A stretch of DNA of 64,000 nt from contig ML677374.1 of the NCBI GenBank assembly GCA_007922305.1, positions 9,176,094-9,240,093 of the forward strand, written 5' to 3'. Of this stretch, positions 21,884 to 34,200 are shown in pieces. Within the stretch, counting starts at the first letter, position 1. Each line of letters begins with the position of its first letter. A program made the position numbers and the translations under genes. Under the pieces are notes generated by a model that worked only from the letters and a program-made list of their open reading frames with translations, ran no database searches and was not told where the DNA came from. The DNA is from Dermatemys mawii (lineage: Eukaryota > Chordata > Testudines > Dermatemydidae).

Positions 21884-22435
21884 CTTCTGAACCCTCTAAA
21901 AACATTGTTAATATTCTTGCCTTTTGAAGATATATAATTTATTCTCCTAAATCACTAGAGGACTGTATTTCAAAGCTACTTGATAACCAGTGGTTTAATA
22001 ATCTATTTTGGTGGTATAAAAGAATGCTTTATCATTTTTTTTAAATGAGTGAGTCTGCTGTATCAAAAGAAGAAGAAAAATACCAACTGTTCTCCATATA
22101 GCTCGAAGACTTTGAAAGAAGCCATGTCTTTTCAATCCTAGTTATCAACTAATTAAAACCATACTCTGTTTGCCGAAATAGAGTCAGTAATAAAAATCTA
22201 ATAGAATGTCTTTTGTTATCATCATGGGAACAAATGGTTTAGATCACATTACAAAGTCTGCCTTTTGCTGACTGGCAACTATCACTGCTTTCAGTTTTAT
22301 ATTCATGTTCACAGAATTAAAAATTATTTTGTTACATTTAATCTTATTGTAATGTATTATTCTTGTTTTAAAAAACAAGTGTGTTTGTATTCATGTGTAT
22401 ACACAAACACAACACACACACTAAGAGTTGATTAA

Positions 22436-22660
22436 ATATTTTTTGTGGAAACTTCAGGCTTTAAGTGAAAAATAAAATTTGCTGTGAAACTTTTCATCTG
22501 AAATTTTAAATCTGATGAATTTTGACCAGGTTTATATGTGATTGAAACTCAAAAATTTTCATTGAAAATTCAGGCCCAAAGTATGGATTGGGAGTTATCA
22601 AATATTTTACAAAAAAAAGCCACTGAAAAATTGAAGGGTGCAAAATTTTGACCAGCTCTG
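22436..22660. repeat. AT-rich palindromic family copy
   Basis: TGGAAACTTCAGGC, AAAATTTTCATTGAAAATTCAGGC and a right end AAAATTTTGACCAGCTCTGCTA resemble the element at 2380-2729. The left end is unclear. Confidence 0.45.
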
Positions 22661-23194
22661 CTATCTAGTATCTATCCATCAATTCAGAGACAGAAAGGAA
22701 GAAAATGACAGCCAGATGGACACAACATGGTTAATACCAGAGGCAGAGTAGACTTGCTCAAAGAATGGGTACCTGCTCAATGTGTACAGAAGATCTGAAT
22801 GTAGCATTATGCAACCAAGAAACAACTAATTCTTTTCTTTGCTAACATTAATATGTAACAAATATGATTAAAACATCATAGTTGGTATATTATGTCCAGG
22901 TTTCTTTACAGAATGAGACATCTGCTCTAGCAACAGCCTTTTACCAAGTGAAAGGTCTCCCCATCCCCACAATGCTTTCTACTTGAATCTTGATGTGCAC
23001 AGGTTATAGAACAAAATAAATGAAGGGTTTGTACATAAACACAGAATCAAATTGTTGCTTAGGTACAAAACTGTGCTGTAAATGTGTGGCTAGATGAGTT
23101 TCACTTAGCCAGAGAAAGGAAATTACTATTTCATCCTCCTAACAACTAGGTATATGAATTCATTGGAGGCTTCCTTTCTGCCAGGTAGCAGAGC

Positions 23195-23510
23195 AGATCA
23201 AAAATGGCATCTCTCTCTCACACTTTTTAAAAAAAAAAAATTAAAAAAATAATTCATTTGACAAAAAATGAGAACTGAAAAAATTCTCACCTCCCCCACT
23301 TGCCTCCCTCTTTACCTCCTCCCAGCTTTTCCTTTTTCCATCTCCAGTGGCAAAATCGGGGGGGGGGGTAGAGAAAAGACCCTCCCCCTCAAAAAAACCA
23401 CCCTCCCCCCCAAAATGAAACCTTTTTTTTTATTGTTTTGTCAAAAGGTAAGATTGTGACAAAAACCAACCTTTTCATTAAAAATGCTTCGGTGAAAAAA
23501 GATCGCTCTT
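23195..23510. repeat. AT-rich palindromic family copy with homopolymer runs
   Basis: Starts GAGCAGATCAAAAATGG and contains ATTCATTTGACAAAAAATGAGAACTG and TTTTGTCAAAAGG. It includes an A-run (23229-23240), a run of G near 23359-23368 and C-runs. The homopolymers make this a likely place for sequencing error. Confidence 0.45.
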
Positions 23511-24534
23511 TTATAGTTTCCTGGGTTCCTACTGAGCGCTTTGTGGGATTTCCAGTCCTTGTCCTCAGTTTGTCACTATGCCCTGCCCACGTGTGAGAGA
23601 TCTGAGCAGGGAGTTAATTCCTTGCTTGCTAATAATTAGAGCCCCTGCTCAGTGGTAAAGTCTTTTTAGAGGGGAAGGAGAAAAGCTAACACAAACGATC
23701 GCTTCTCCTTTTCCCAACTGCTCTCCGAGGTACTTTGTTAACAGCTCTGTGTGTGTTATAGTGACAAAAGTGAAAATGTGTTGGGTCTGCAAGAGCACCT
23801 GTGACTCATCAGTCATTTGCAGTGAGAACAACGTGAATGAGAAAGACCAAAATTATTCTACCCAGAGGTCTCAAGTGATAAAAGTTAGTTTTCTCAGCAC
23901 ACACACACTTCAACCCTTCTTGAAGCAGGAATAGCCCAGGACTGGATCACATTGGTGTTACCAGGTACTGATCTACTGGCAGTCTTTTTATAGATACACA
24001 GGGAATAAAGTCCCTTGGAGCCAACACATGCACCTGACACACACGGAAAATCCTCATATTATCATTAGGTACATGTGCAAACTACTGGTGCTTCTGCAAG
24101 CTGGAGTCATTCCTTCAGCAACCAAATGTAACCATTTCATGTACCTCCTACTCTGCAGCACTGCATATAGTACTACTCCTTTCTCTGGGAGATTTGGAAT
24201 AGCCAGATTTGGTATTAAAGGAGTCAACTGGGGCTTCAGAGGAAGAACGTATTGCAGGAGCAACCGCTCAGTGTGCGCGCTTTCCCACGTACATGCAGGG
24301 GCATATTGCTGGAGGACGGGTGACTGTTCAGATCACCGGAACTTACATTTGTTTCAACATGAATCCCTGTGCCATTGTGGTCAAAGAGCTCCTGTAGATC
24401 TGAGCTCTGTAGCTGGAACCCTGTCCCCCTCAGCTTCCTACTGTGGCCAGGGCTTTTCACAGCCTTCAAAGATTTGTCCTCAGGTGAACAGAGAAGCTTG
24501 TACTGCAAACTCTCAAAAATCATCTGCCTGGGCA
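23511..24534. other. No supported gene
   Basis: The longest open stretch in the window (206 codons, plus strand from 24028) covers much of this interval. It ends inside a repeat palindrome, shows no domain, and competes with open frames on the other strand. It is treated as chance. Confidence 0.4.
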
Positions 24535-24605
24535 TGTGATCCAAAGCCCTTTGACACCAATGGAAAGATTCCCATTGACTTCAGTGGGCTTTTGAGCAAG
24601 TCTCC
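24535..24605. repeat. Palindrome with ATTGACTTCAGTGGG core
   Basis: GATCCAAAGCCCTTTGACACCAATGG pairs with CCCATTGACTTCAGTGGGCTTTTGAGC. Same family as 4021-4090 and 34120-34200. Confidence 0.6.
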
Positions 24606-24699
24606 GGTTACCATTTTAATGTGTCAGAATCCCAAATTAAGATTATAATGGATCAATTATTTTTTTGACCCAAGGGTCAAATTCTGCTTCATACACAAT

Positions 24700-24812
24700 A
24701 GGTGAACTCGGAGTGAAGCTCTTTGGGACAGGGACTGTACAGCACCTAATACAATGGAACCCCAATTCTGATTCTGCCCAGTAGGGGCTACCAGAATGTA
24801 AATAAATAAAAT
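24700..24812 (+). mobile_element. L2-type LINE/SINE 3' tail
   Basis: AAGCTCTTTGGGACAGGGACTGTACAGCACCTAATACAATGG followed by GGGGCTACCAGAATGTAAATAAATAAA. The same tail is joined to a LINE 3' coding end at 40.0 kb and to MIR-like heads elsewhere. Here it is flanked by short inverted GGTCAAATTCTG / CAAAATTTGACC sequence. Confidence 0.65.
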
Positions 24813-25339
24813 TAGAAGCAACTCTGTAGAGTTACTTCAGTTTGATCCCAGAGCAAAATTTGACCACTGCATCTTAAGGGGAAGAAATGTTTCAAGGTAA
24901 CACTTTCCATGGCTCATCTGGAGACAAAGAGAGAACACTGGATACACACCCAAACTAAATGATACTTATCTGAACAGAAGCAAAATTCAAAGGGAGTCCA
25001 GTGTTGACCCTAAAGTGATCTCTAAGAGAAGATGCCTGTGCAGAGGTCATTGCAGGATCAGAGCGATTAGCCACCATTAGTAAACTACTTTTGCAGCCAT
25101 ATGTTCTGTTGCATTGCATTTCATTTTATACTTTGTTCAACAGAACAGGACCAATATGTTAAAGACTTAAAACAGTTTAAGAAAATGAACCACGTTCTGC
25201 TGCTATTATGCAGTTGGAAAAGCTTCCATGGACTTTGATAGCACTTTGTCCTAAATCTGGAGCAAGTCTATTGAAGCTAGTGGAGTTGTTTGTTTACATT
25301 CATGTAACAGATCATAATGTAATTTATTTTGCATATACT

Positions 25340-25474
25340 AGGCCTGATTCTCCTATTAGTTACTCCATATTTACACCAGTTTAAGTCATTGTGCTAAAGC
25401 CATTTTATGCCGGTGTAACTCCAATTTCATACCAGCACAATGAATGGAGTAATACAGAAGTGAATCAGGACCAG
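25340..25474. mobile_element. Palindromic MITE with GTTACACC-type arms
   Basis: The left end AGGCCTGATTCTCCTATTAG and right end GAAGTGAATCAGGACC are inverted. Inner arms carry TACTCCATATTTACACCAG and GGTGTAACTCC, AATGGAGTAA. No clean target duplication was found. Confidence 0.65.
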
Positions 25475-26129
25475 TGGAGTTATATTAGCACCAGACTGGT
25501 GTAAATGAATGTAGAATGATGCCCAGCATATATGTATTTCACTTCTTTTTAGAAAAAGTCTGTCTTTGCATTTAAAGTTTAATGGAAGATGAATGACTAT
25601 TATTTGTATGTCATAATTAAACACACAATCATTTCTAAATAACTGTTTAGCATATTACATATTCAATAGTGCATTTAATCTCAATGAGTCCCTCTCCTGG
25701 TAAATAAAAACAAATACTTTCTGTCAAAATGCACACATCGCTATACCCAGCGTAAGACAGAGTCTAACTGACATTTCAACAGAGACAAGTTACCTGCCTA
25801 ATACATAGTCTTGAATTCATGTCATTTTCAAATTGGGACCTTGATCCTCTGCTAATTACTTGCTCTGAGAAGAGGATCTGTCAATGATTTATAGGATAGC
25901 TGCCATTCAGATAGTCTTCATACAAAAGAGGGAAACAGGTTGCTGTTCAATTTTTACCATAGCTTCTGAGAAGCTGCAAAAGAAACCCTGAAACTAGTTT
26001 TCTTTCCGCTCTCAATGCTCACATTCCAAGAGTTCTGTCAAGCTGCCTGTTATGTTTATGTCCTGTTTTCATCACATGGAGCCTTCTCTCATTCCATTTT
26101 CCCCCCATGCTGGAGTATTTATTACTAGG
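25475..26129. other. No recognised feature
   Basis: AT-rich sequence with no supported gene or repeat. Confidence 0.4.
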
Positions 26130-26390
26130 AGCCAGCAAGAATTTTTTAATCAAAATACTTTTAAAAAAACCCAACATGTTGAGATTGAGGGCTTTTTAAA
26201 ACAAAATATCATCTAATGGAACATTTTGGAATTCTATTTTGCAGGAAATTTAGAAGGTTTGTGTTTCGGAATGAGAACAAATTTAAAAATCACCGAATTG
26301 CCCATGAAATGAAAAAAATCCAGTTCTCGCCCAGTTCGTGAAAGGTGCTACATTCTGGATTTCATAATGGGCCAAACCAAAACCCCAGAT
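26130..26390. repeat. AT-rich palindromic family copy, weak
   Basis: Contains TTTTTAATCAAAATACTTTTAAAA, AACATTTTGGAATTC and CATGAAATGAAAAAAATCCAGTTC, similar in style to 2380-2729. Ends not defined. Confidence 0.35.
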
Positions 26391-26751
26391 TTGGACCTAA
26401 TGCTTTGGGGCAGGAAATTCAATATATGGTATAAGGGGGAGGGCTAAGCAATGCATAAGCTTTGTGCTGGTCCTGTGGGGGGAAAAAAAAAAGTGATTCA
26501 CCCTTTGAAAACAAAAGTGTGCAACAGGATAATGCAGCAAAACCCTGATCCAGCAAAGTATTTAAGCAGGTGTCCTTTGATATCGTGGGGACTATTTCCA
26601 GACTTAATGTGCTAAAGTGTTCTTCTGGACCGCAGCACACCAGTCTCTTGCTGTTGTCTTTCAATGCCTCAATGTACTCGCTCTCCTACAGTAGCTCTGT
26701 TGCCCTCCAAAGAACCAGAGAGGGGACATATTTGGAGAGCTAAAACTCCCA

Positions 26752-26859
26752 GGGCCAGATTCTCATTTACAATGCTCTGGAAATGTAAAGGGATCTTGAA
26801 GTGGGCATAAATTGCATTGGTAGTGCAAAATGATCTCTGTGTAAATGAGAATAAGGCCT
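26752..26859. mobile_element. Palindromic MITE GGCCAGATTCTCATTTACA
   Basis: The left end GGGCCAGATTCTCATTTACA and right end TGTAAATGAGAATAAGGCCT are near-perfect inverted ends around about 68 bp. It abuts the possible LTR that starts at 26860. Confidence 0.75.
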
Positions 26860-27600
26860 TGTGATAGGACACCCACTTGGAGCATCCCTCTGCAGCAGAC
26901 CACAACATGAAAGGCATGTATGCCTCAGTTTCTCCTTTCAGAGTCCCCCAGAACAGTCCAAAATCTTTCTTAGTGCAATTAGTCCTTGTGGGTTAAATTT
27001 ATTACAAAACTGATGTGCAGACAAATCACAACAGAAGTCCCACAACCACAGTCCAGAACTCACCAGCATAGATCAAACAATACGTGCAACATGCAGCCCT
27101 GGCATCTCTCATCACACTCCAGCATCAGTCCTCTTCCACCAGAACAGCCAGCTGGGGACCTCCACAGCCTCTCTGCTGGGAGAACATCTTCACCAGGGGA
27201 GCATCCCTCGCAGTGCCCCTCTCCATTCCCTGGTGCCCACTCTCCAGCATGGAGAAGCCAGCAGATAAGCCTCTTTCTGGTCCTTGGCTCTGGCTCTCCA
27301 GCATACAGACCGTCAAGTACCTCCCTCAACTGCTTCTCCTGCTATCAGTCCTGGCTCTCAGCTTTGGGACACCAGGGAGAAAACCCTCTTGCTGGTCTCC
27401 TGCCTTCAGCCTTCCCCTAGGTCTCAAACAGTCTCTTAGCCAATTCCTCCCTCCTCCCAGGGAGGCCCTGCAGAAAGCTTTCTGCTCTCTACAGCTTTGC
27501 CCGAGATCTCTCCCACTCACCCAACTGACTCACCCTCCCTGATCTTTTTCAGCCCCCCAGTGCTGCCCCCACACCCTCTGAATTGGCATAGGGGTTCTGA
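26860..27600. mobile_element. Possible LTR-like block, CT-rich
   Basis: Begins TGTGATAGGACACCC and continues through GCCTCAGTTTCTCC, CAGAGTCCCCCAGAACAG and GGGTTAAATTTATTACAAAA before a long CT-rich part. I recall a similar layout in turtle LTR-type repeats, but neither a CA end nor a target duplication could be fixed. Several overlapping frames in the CT-rich part reflect base composition. The right edge is arbitrary. Confidence 0.35.
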
Positions 27601-28237
27601 GCCCGCTTCATCTACAGAGGCCAGCCTCCCTGGGAGAGCTTCCATTCATTCCTTTGGAGAGAAACAGTACATCCCCCTTTTCAGCCATACTCCATCATGC
27701 CAGTGTTTCTGTGCGTGCAACTCTTTGCGAGCAGATCCCATCTGTGTTCAGTCAAATAGGGGTGCTAGCTGCCAACAGCTGCATACACAACAATACAGAT
27801 GTGTTTTAGGAACTGGTGTGAAATGCTGGCCCATATTGACACATTCTGTTTGCTCTTCATGAGTCAACAGTGCTCTGAGCAGTGCATCTTTAGGATTCAG
27901 CAGTCGCTTGATTCCTTTCAAACATACAACATGAAATGCTGATAGGTTCTGATTGGTAGCTGGCTTCAAATGAAAAAAGCATTTGCCCTGTGAACAAGGT
28001 GAACACAAGCCATAAGGAGCTCAGCAGTGTAATACAAATAACGATGTCCCTTTACATTACCAGGAACATACACTATGCTTTCTCTGCATCCCTGCTCCCA
28101 GTTCCCTTGAATGTTCCACCAGGAAGGTTTCTCTAAAGAAGTGGTCTCACTTAACATACTCAGTGAAATACCATCATGTGATACATGCCAGAAAAGGCCC
28201 AAGTATTATTATTATACTAGTAACCACTTTGGTCTTT
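27601..28237. other. No recognised feature
   Basis: Unique-looking sequence; may include more of the preceding element. No domain-bearing frame. Confidence 0.35.
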
Positions 28238-28372
28238 ATTTGTATTATGGTCTCCCCCACAAGGCCCAGTCAGGATCAAGGCCCCATTGCATTACTTCTG
28301 TATAGAAACAGCCTAAGAGATAGTCACAGCCCTAAAGAGTTTACAATATAAATTAATGTAAAGACAAGATGC
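28238..28372 (-). mobile_element. L2-type tail / SINE 3' part
   Basis: The complement of the L2-type tail is clear: CAGGATCAAGGCCCCATTGCATTACTTCTGTATAGAAACAG, then CAGCCCTAAAGAGTTTACAATATAA. No head is recognisable. Confidence 0.6.
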
Positions 28373-29184
28373 AGCAAGTGGGTGTAAAAACTGTTAAGTT
28401 ATTGGTCTGAATCGTACCGAGGTTGATGCTCGTAACCAGAAGCTTCTGCCATTTGTAGACCTATGTCAAATGATGTTGATAGTCCTAGCTTGATTCCTAG
28501 CAGACTGATACCACTTCCTTAAAAACCTGAATGATACCCTTATGCAAGAGATGCTAAAGACTGAGAGGACCCTCCCAGATCACACAGGGTCAAGACTGCT
28601 GCATGCTGGCAAGGGTGGAAGGGAATTTTTGCAATGGTATTGCCTGTGCTGTTCCTCTCTAATGGCTAAAAGATTTCAGCTCCCCAAAGATGTCAGCTTT
28701 CATGAGCACTAAATTCCCTAATGAAATCAAATACTTGGGAAGTGCTTAATTTTGCATGTTACTTTTTGTGCTAACATGGCAAGCCACATTTGTTTATTTT
28801 CATGGTGTTTGTACAATTTTTGTTGTAAACATACTTTTACAGGTCATAAGCGTAACAAAAACCGCACCAAAAATACATGTATCACATACACTTCCAGTTC
28901 TATAGTAAATCAAGTGAAAGTGAAAGCTTGGAACTAAAACAGAGTAACTTGTAGCCATGAGACTGCTTTTTACCATTCCTGCCCTCTATATACAGGGTCT
29001 GTCCCTCTACTCAGTTAAAAATCAATTCGTTTTTCACTGGTAAAATACCAGTATTATACTATAAAAGATGTTTTAAACCCAGCCAATAATAATTATCTGT
29101 CTGCCGTTCCCATCAGTCCAAAATTTGTGCCCAAATTCCAACCACAATAAATGCAGGGGAGACCGGAAGGATGGCTTGCAGTCT
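28373..29184. other. No recognised feature
   Basis: AT-rich unique sequence; no gene or repeat recognised. Confidence 0.4.
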
Positions 29185-29275
29185 GGGAATTGGACTGGGA
29201 CGCAAAAGATCTGGCTTCGAATCTTGGCTTTACCACAGATTCCTTGTGTGACTCTAGGGAGTCATTTAGACTCAG
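29185..29275 (+). mobile_element. MIR-like SINE, 5' part
   Basis: GGAATTGGACTGGGACGCAAAAGATCTGGCTTCGAATCTTGG contains a clear B-box-like sequence (CTTCGAATCT). The following TTTACCACAGATTCCTTGTGTGACTCTAGG is the core start. The 3' half is lost. Confidence 0.6.
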
Positions 29276-29722
29276 ACCGAGGTACCACTGACATTTTTCA
29301 AGCTACTCCTCAGCTACTGCTCACCCCATAGACAACTAAGTTTCTGCCAGCTGGCATATGCAAAGCTACCTAAGCCTTAATGTGCAGCTCAGAGCCCTAG
29401 GTCAAGCCAAAGCACGATTTGCATACTACTTATCTCACAAGCAGAACTCTCTCTCATAAACATGCTCAGAGCATAGCTAATACCTGTTACCCACCAGCCT
29501 TCTCCTCCGGGGAAACCTGAGGGAGGTATGGAGCATGAGCAGTGCGGGAGAAAAGGGAAGAGAGATGAACATTTTGCATCCAAGGGCATGATCTAACCTG
29601 AGTGAGGTGCCTAAGCCAAGGCAGAGCATCCCAAATGGAGGGAGTTGTTTATCTGTACTGTAGCCCATCAGGGTTAGGCATTTGCCAGGCTGAGCAGAAC
29701 TACACCTATGTTCCTTTAAAGA

Positions 29723-29845
29723 TAGGGTGACCAGATGTCCGGATTTTATAGGGACAGTCCCAATTTTTGGGTCTTTTTCTTATATAGGCTCCTATTACCT
29801 TCCACCCCCGTCTCAATTTTTTACAATTGATGTCTGGTCACCCTA
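29723..29845. mobile_element. hAT-type MITE, 123 bp (family A, copy 1)
   Basis: Starts TAGGGTGACCAGATGTCC and ends CTGGTCACCCTA, which are inverted. An 8-bp flank TTTAAAGA occurs at 29715-29722 and again at 29847-29854, with one extra base between the right end and the repeat. An 8-bp duplication is typical of hAT transposons. The copy at 31200 has the same ends and interior (GATTTTATAGGGACAGTCC). Confidence 0.85.
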
Positions 29846-29854
29846 ATTTAAAGA

Positions 29855-31191
29855 TCTGTCCCTTAATGTTTCAGTCCCTCATCTTGAAGATTGTGGCAAT
29901 AATACACTCCTAACTTGGGGAGGGAGCGCAGGGGAGGGAGGCAGTTGTAAGGAAAATTCTATGAATATGCATAAAGTAGCCTTAAAAACATTCCCTCCAA
30001 CATGTTGAGTTATATAATAAATATGACATCAAATATTTGACACATTATACAATGATCACTGAATCATTGAGCAGTGTTCGGTAGTAGATGTTAATGTAAT
30101 TCATAGCCTTGTATTTGTTGTTTTATTAATAATTCATCTTACAGTTGATGTGCTACTAATAAAGCACATTTAATAGGGCAATTTACAATAAAATGAGTTA
30201 ACTCAAATTAGACAACAAATATTTGACTTCTTGTAATTATTTGGAGAGTGTAAAATGTAGCTAAAGCCTAAAGGCATTTTAAAATATGGTTCAGACTATT
30301 TGTTTCAGAACCCAATTCTCCATTTTGTGGTGGGGTTTTCAGAAATGCACAGCACTGGTCACTAAAGTTAATGTACCACTGATGTCAATGGGTGCAAAGT
30401 TAGGCCAACATAATGGCCCTGGCCCTGCAATAGGATGCTCATGAGAGGACCCTGTGTGGAGTCGCACTAGAGTCAAGAGTTTGCTCAGCCAGATCCAAGC
30501 TTAGAACCTGCGGCCTGTCACAAGCAAATGAGGAAGCTAAACACAGGATTTGAATCTCCTCTTGCAGTGGGTCTACAGTGGTGTAGCTCCCTTGACTTCA
30601 CTCAGTCGTGGGGGGTGTAGGGGGAAGAGGGGAAGCTCTGTTGATTCCTGGTAATGTATCTTGGTGTGAAAACTAACATGATGGACTGACTTTGTGGGAA
30701 CAAACCAGTATTGCACCCCTACCAAGTAGCAGTAGATGTTAGGGTCTTGCAGCTTGGTTTCCTGTTGGAAGAGTAATGAGTGACCGGGAGTCTATATATT
30801 TTCTTACTGTAACTAGTGTTAAAATTACATGCGCCAGTCCTTGGACCGAAGTGGTCAACACACAGACAGTCCCCTCTTTTGGCAATTTCAGTCCACTACC
30901 AATGCCTAATTCCCAGGAAGCAACTTTGCCCAAAGAATTGACTCTGTTTAGGAAAATTCAAGCAGAGAGCAAAACCTCTTGCTGCTTGCTAAAGTGCAAT
31001 CAAAGAAACTGTATTACAGAAACTAACAAAACAGAGCACTTCCAGGACGGTACACTGTTTTCACACTAAGAACTTTCAAGACTATGTGTAACAGTGGCAT
31101 CTTGTGTGTGACCCTTTCACGACAACACTAATAGGGCACAAAGGTGAAATGATGAACATTACATGCAGCATTCTGTATCAGCAGCAAATGG
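29855..31191. other. Unique sequence with palindrome scraps
   Basis: No gene. Weak TTGA/TCAA-type palindrome remains occur at about 30345-30420 (ACTGATGTCAATGGG) and 30425-30500. A MIR-like phrase may be present at 30530-30560 but is too short to call. Confidence 0.35.
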
Positions 31192-31199
31192 TATCCAAC

Positions 31200-31321
31200 T
31201 AGGGTGATCAGATGTCCTGATTTTATAGAGACAGTCCAGATTTTGGGGTCTCTCTTATATAAGCTCCTGTTACCCTCCATCCTCTGTCCCGATTTTTCAC
31301 ATTTGCTCTCTGGTCACCCTA
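31200..31321. mobile_element. hAT-type MITE, 122 bp (family A, copy 2)
   Basis: Starts TAGGGTGATCAGATGTCC and ends CTGGTCACCCTA. The target duplication is exact: TATCCAAC at 31192-31199 and 31322-31329. Interior matches the copy at 29723 closely. With no coding room it depended on an autonomous hAT transposase. Confidence 0.92.
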
Positions 31322-31330
31322 TATCCAACT

Positions 31331-33850
31331 ATCTTAAATTAGCTCAGAATGGTTTGCCTTAACTTATAACTCATTTCATGCCTTGGTAGGAAGTCACATA
31401 AGGAGACAGAAGACTGCAGAAAAACACTGCATTGGAGAAAGGCAGTGAACCTCTCCTAATGACTGCGTATATTTAGAATACTCCCAATGGAGACTCAATA
31501 TTCTGTCAAAGAAATGCAACTCACTGTTTTCCCCCGGTACTGCAGTCCCTAACACAGTTGCTTTCATTATCTGGAAAATCTTTGGTGAAATGCTAGCATC
31601 TTAAGTAACCCTTGTAAGTGAAATGAAATCCGGAAAGTGATCAGACCACACCAGGAAAGAAAAATGGAATTACTTTCCTATACATCAGTTTCCATTAGTT
31701 CGAAAGGTAGGTATATATTACAAACAGTGTTTGCTCAGGGTCAAAGTGCTATCAACAAAATTGAAATGTATCTGCTGATGAAACTAACAATGTTGTTGGA
31801 GTTAACTATCAAACACTATGTTAATGTAGTATAACCTGATTCATTACAGACTGACCTTATGGACATTTAAATTGTATTCTGTAAGCAAGCAAGAAACAAG
31901 AGTCTGTCCAGTTATTCAGTGATAATTAATCCATAGGAAGTGCCTCATATTTATATATATATATATATATATATATGTTTAGATTTTTTAAAAAGACAGA
32001 TAATGGAATTAGAATAACTGAGAATCAGCCCCACAATATTTTAAGGCCCTTTTAGCCACTCTGGCAACATAAAGGGGTCTTAAAGAAATGGCTCCCAGAG
32101 TATACCCCTCTCCATAGAGGGTCTCCTCCAAATTAACCAGAATTTATGTAAGATCTCAACTCCCCCCCACTATTGGAGGTGGATGGGGTGCACCACAATA
32201 TGGGAAGCAGAAAAGAGTCATGACCTATAGGAGTTATGAGTAGGAGAGCACAAGTTAGAGTAGCCTTGGGGCTGCTGTAATGTATGAGAGCCTATGCCCA
32301 CATCTCCCTTCTATAATCACTGGAACAGGGTCATCAAAAGTCAGGACTCATGGACCTGAGACTGATTCCAAGGCCCCATCCCCAGGGAAGAACCATGTGA
32401 GCTTGATGAAGTCCTAAAGAACCCCTGCATTCCTGTGATCCCATTTCTCAGACACAGAAGAATTTGCATCAGAGAGGCAAGGCACTTTACCTGGCTACAA
32501 GCCACAGCAGCTGACTGGTGTAGGTAATTTTGATGAGGTGATGGAGAGGGGGATATGGGAGATCAATTTGGGGGTAGCAGTTGTGGAAGAAGGAAGTGTG
32601 GTTGCTGGAATGAGGATGATGGAGAGTCTGGCAGTTTTCATGGTGTGGGGTGGAAAAATAAGGGTGGGAGAAGTAGTTAAAGAGGGGGACAAAGCAAACC
32701 ACCATTTGTTGCTGCCCTTCTCAAAATCCTTTCACCACCCCCACATACATCATCCCCTTTCATGAATCCCCTATGCATCCCTTGCTAAATTGCTTACAAA
32801 TACTACAGGGATTTACTCTTCTTTGCAATTAGAAGAAATATAATAAAAGATGTCGTAATTATTGCATTAGCAATTCCTCAAAACTGGAGCCACCCATTAA
32901 ATGGAGAATTGCAGAACCTTGCCTCCCCCTGCCATTTGTCACAGTCATTCTCGAGACCTCTGGGGACTCCACGACTACCGCTGACTATTTACAAAAAGGG
33001 TGTAATTGCCATTGTAACAGTCATTCATATGTTTTCCCACCTGCCTTGGAAATGGAGTAAATTGTCACATTCAACCTTCCCCACCACTCAGATTATGACA
33101 ATGGAGTGAGTTTTACGAGCAATAGTTAGCAAAGGGGACTTGCTTTTCTAATAGTTCATGCACAACATGTTTCCTTGCCAGCAAGTAAACAAGGAAATTT
33201 GGTTCTCTTCCTGCATAATGTGACATGTGAAACCCTGAAAAAACAGCCTTCCAAGTTAAGTCAATGTTCCAATTACCAGCAAATTGCTAGCGCTCACAAC
33301 AACTCTGCATATTAATTCAAACCAAATGAATGTTCATCAAATTACCTAGAACAGTAAATAGCTCTTTCTGGGGCATGTAACTAAACCTAAGATGTCTGGG
33401 AAATTGGAAGAGAGATTTTTTGGAAACTAAATTAGTCTGGGAGGAGTAAAAATTCTTAAGTAAATTGCTAACAGATAATCCAGCTATGAAATAGTTATCT
33501 ATTTTTTTACTATGGGCTTGATCACATATTTGTGATTCAAGAGAGAACATTTAGTGGGAGATGCAAATGCACATTGCACATTTTAATAGATTTTAGGCCC
33601 TTTTCATTTACGTAATTTATTCAGCTGTGACTTTTTATTCAAAGATTATTTGAAACATCCAAAATTAAAGCTACCCTCCACCTCCCCAGTACTCAAAGTA
33701 AAACCAGGGTTATTTACCTGCCAAAGTCCATGCTTCTCCAACGCTACATCTGCACCTTGCCTATGCACTGGCAGCCAGCACTATGGGATTAGGTCAGTTT
33801 CCCTTTGAGCTTTGGTGGAGTGCACAACCAGGAACAGCTGGCCACCAACA
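31331..33850. other. No supported gene; includes (AT)n
   Basis: Unique AT-rich sequence. A GT/GGA-rich stretch at 32530-32700 gives opposing open frames through composition alone. Confidence 0.4.
31952..31977. repeat. (TA)n microsatellite
   Basis: About a dozen uninterrupted TA units; likely polymorphic. Confidence 0.95.
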
Positions 33851-33852
33851 GA

Positions 33853-33912
33853 GCTAGGGGCCTGAGGGTAATGTTCCCATTAACTTCAGTGGCTTAGAAT
33901 CAAGTCCTAAAC
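33853..33912. repeat. Half palindrome, CATTAACTTCAGTGG core
   Basis: GTTCCCATTAACTTCAGTGGCTTAGAATCAAGTCC is one arm and centre of the family seen at 34120. The other arm is hard to see. Confidence 0.4.
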
Positions 33913-34119
33913 CAAAATTTGGACCCAAGCCTCCAAAAAGTGAAAGGGGATTCACTAACTTAAATTCATTCCACCCCTCCACCCCCCAGTTAAGAAAAAT
34001 AAAAGAACCCTCAAAACTCTTCCAACTGTCACAAGCCTAAGAAGTCAAACAAATCCAGCCAATTGATCCAGCAAATGAAACACTGAGACCAGGGTCAACT
34101 TTTTTCACAGAAGTACCTA

Positions 34120-34200
34120 GGCCTGATACAAAGCCCTTTGATGTCAATAAAAAAATCTTCCCTTGACGTCAGTGGATTTTCAGTCAAGCCCTTAACAACT
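34120..34200. repeat. Palindrome with TTGACGTCAGTGG core
   Basis: AGGCCTGATACAAAGCCCTTTGATGTCAATAA pairs with CTTGACGTCAGTGGATTTTCAGTCAAGCCCTT around AAAAATC. Same family as 4021 and 24535. Confidence 0.6.

Noticed and set aside
24028..24648. Longest open stretch (206 codons, plus strand) as a possible gene
   Set aside because: It ends inside a repeat palindrome shared with other sites, has no recognisable domain, and equal-quality frames overlap on the other strand.
27084..27542. Overlapping frames of about 150 codons in the CT-rich block
   Set aside because: Open frames on both strands follow from skewed base composition; proteins are Ser/Pro/Leu-rich without domains.
32530..32705. Possible coding pair on opposite strands
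   Set aside because: Mirror-image open frames caused by a purine-biased strand.
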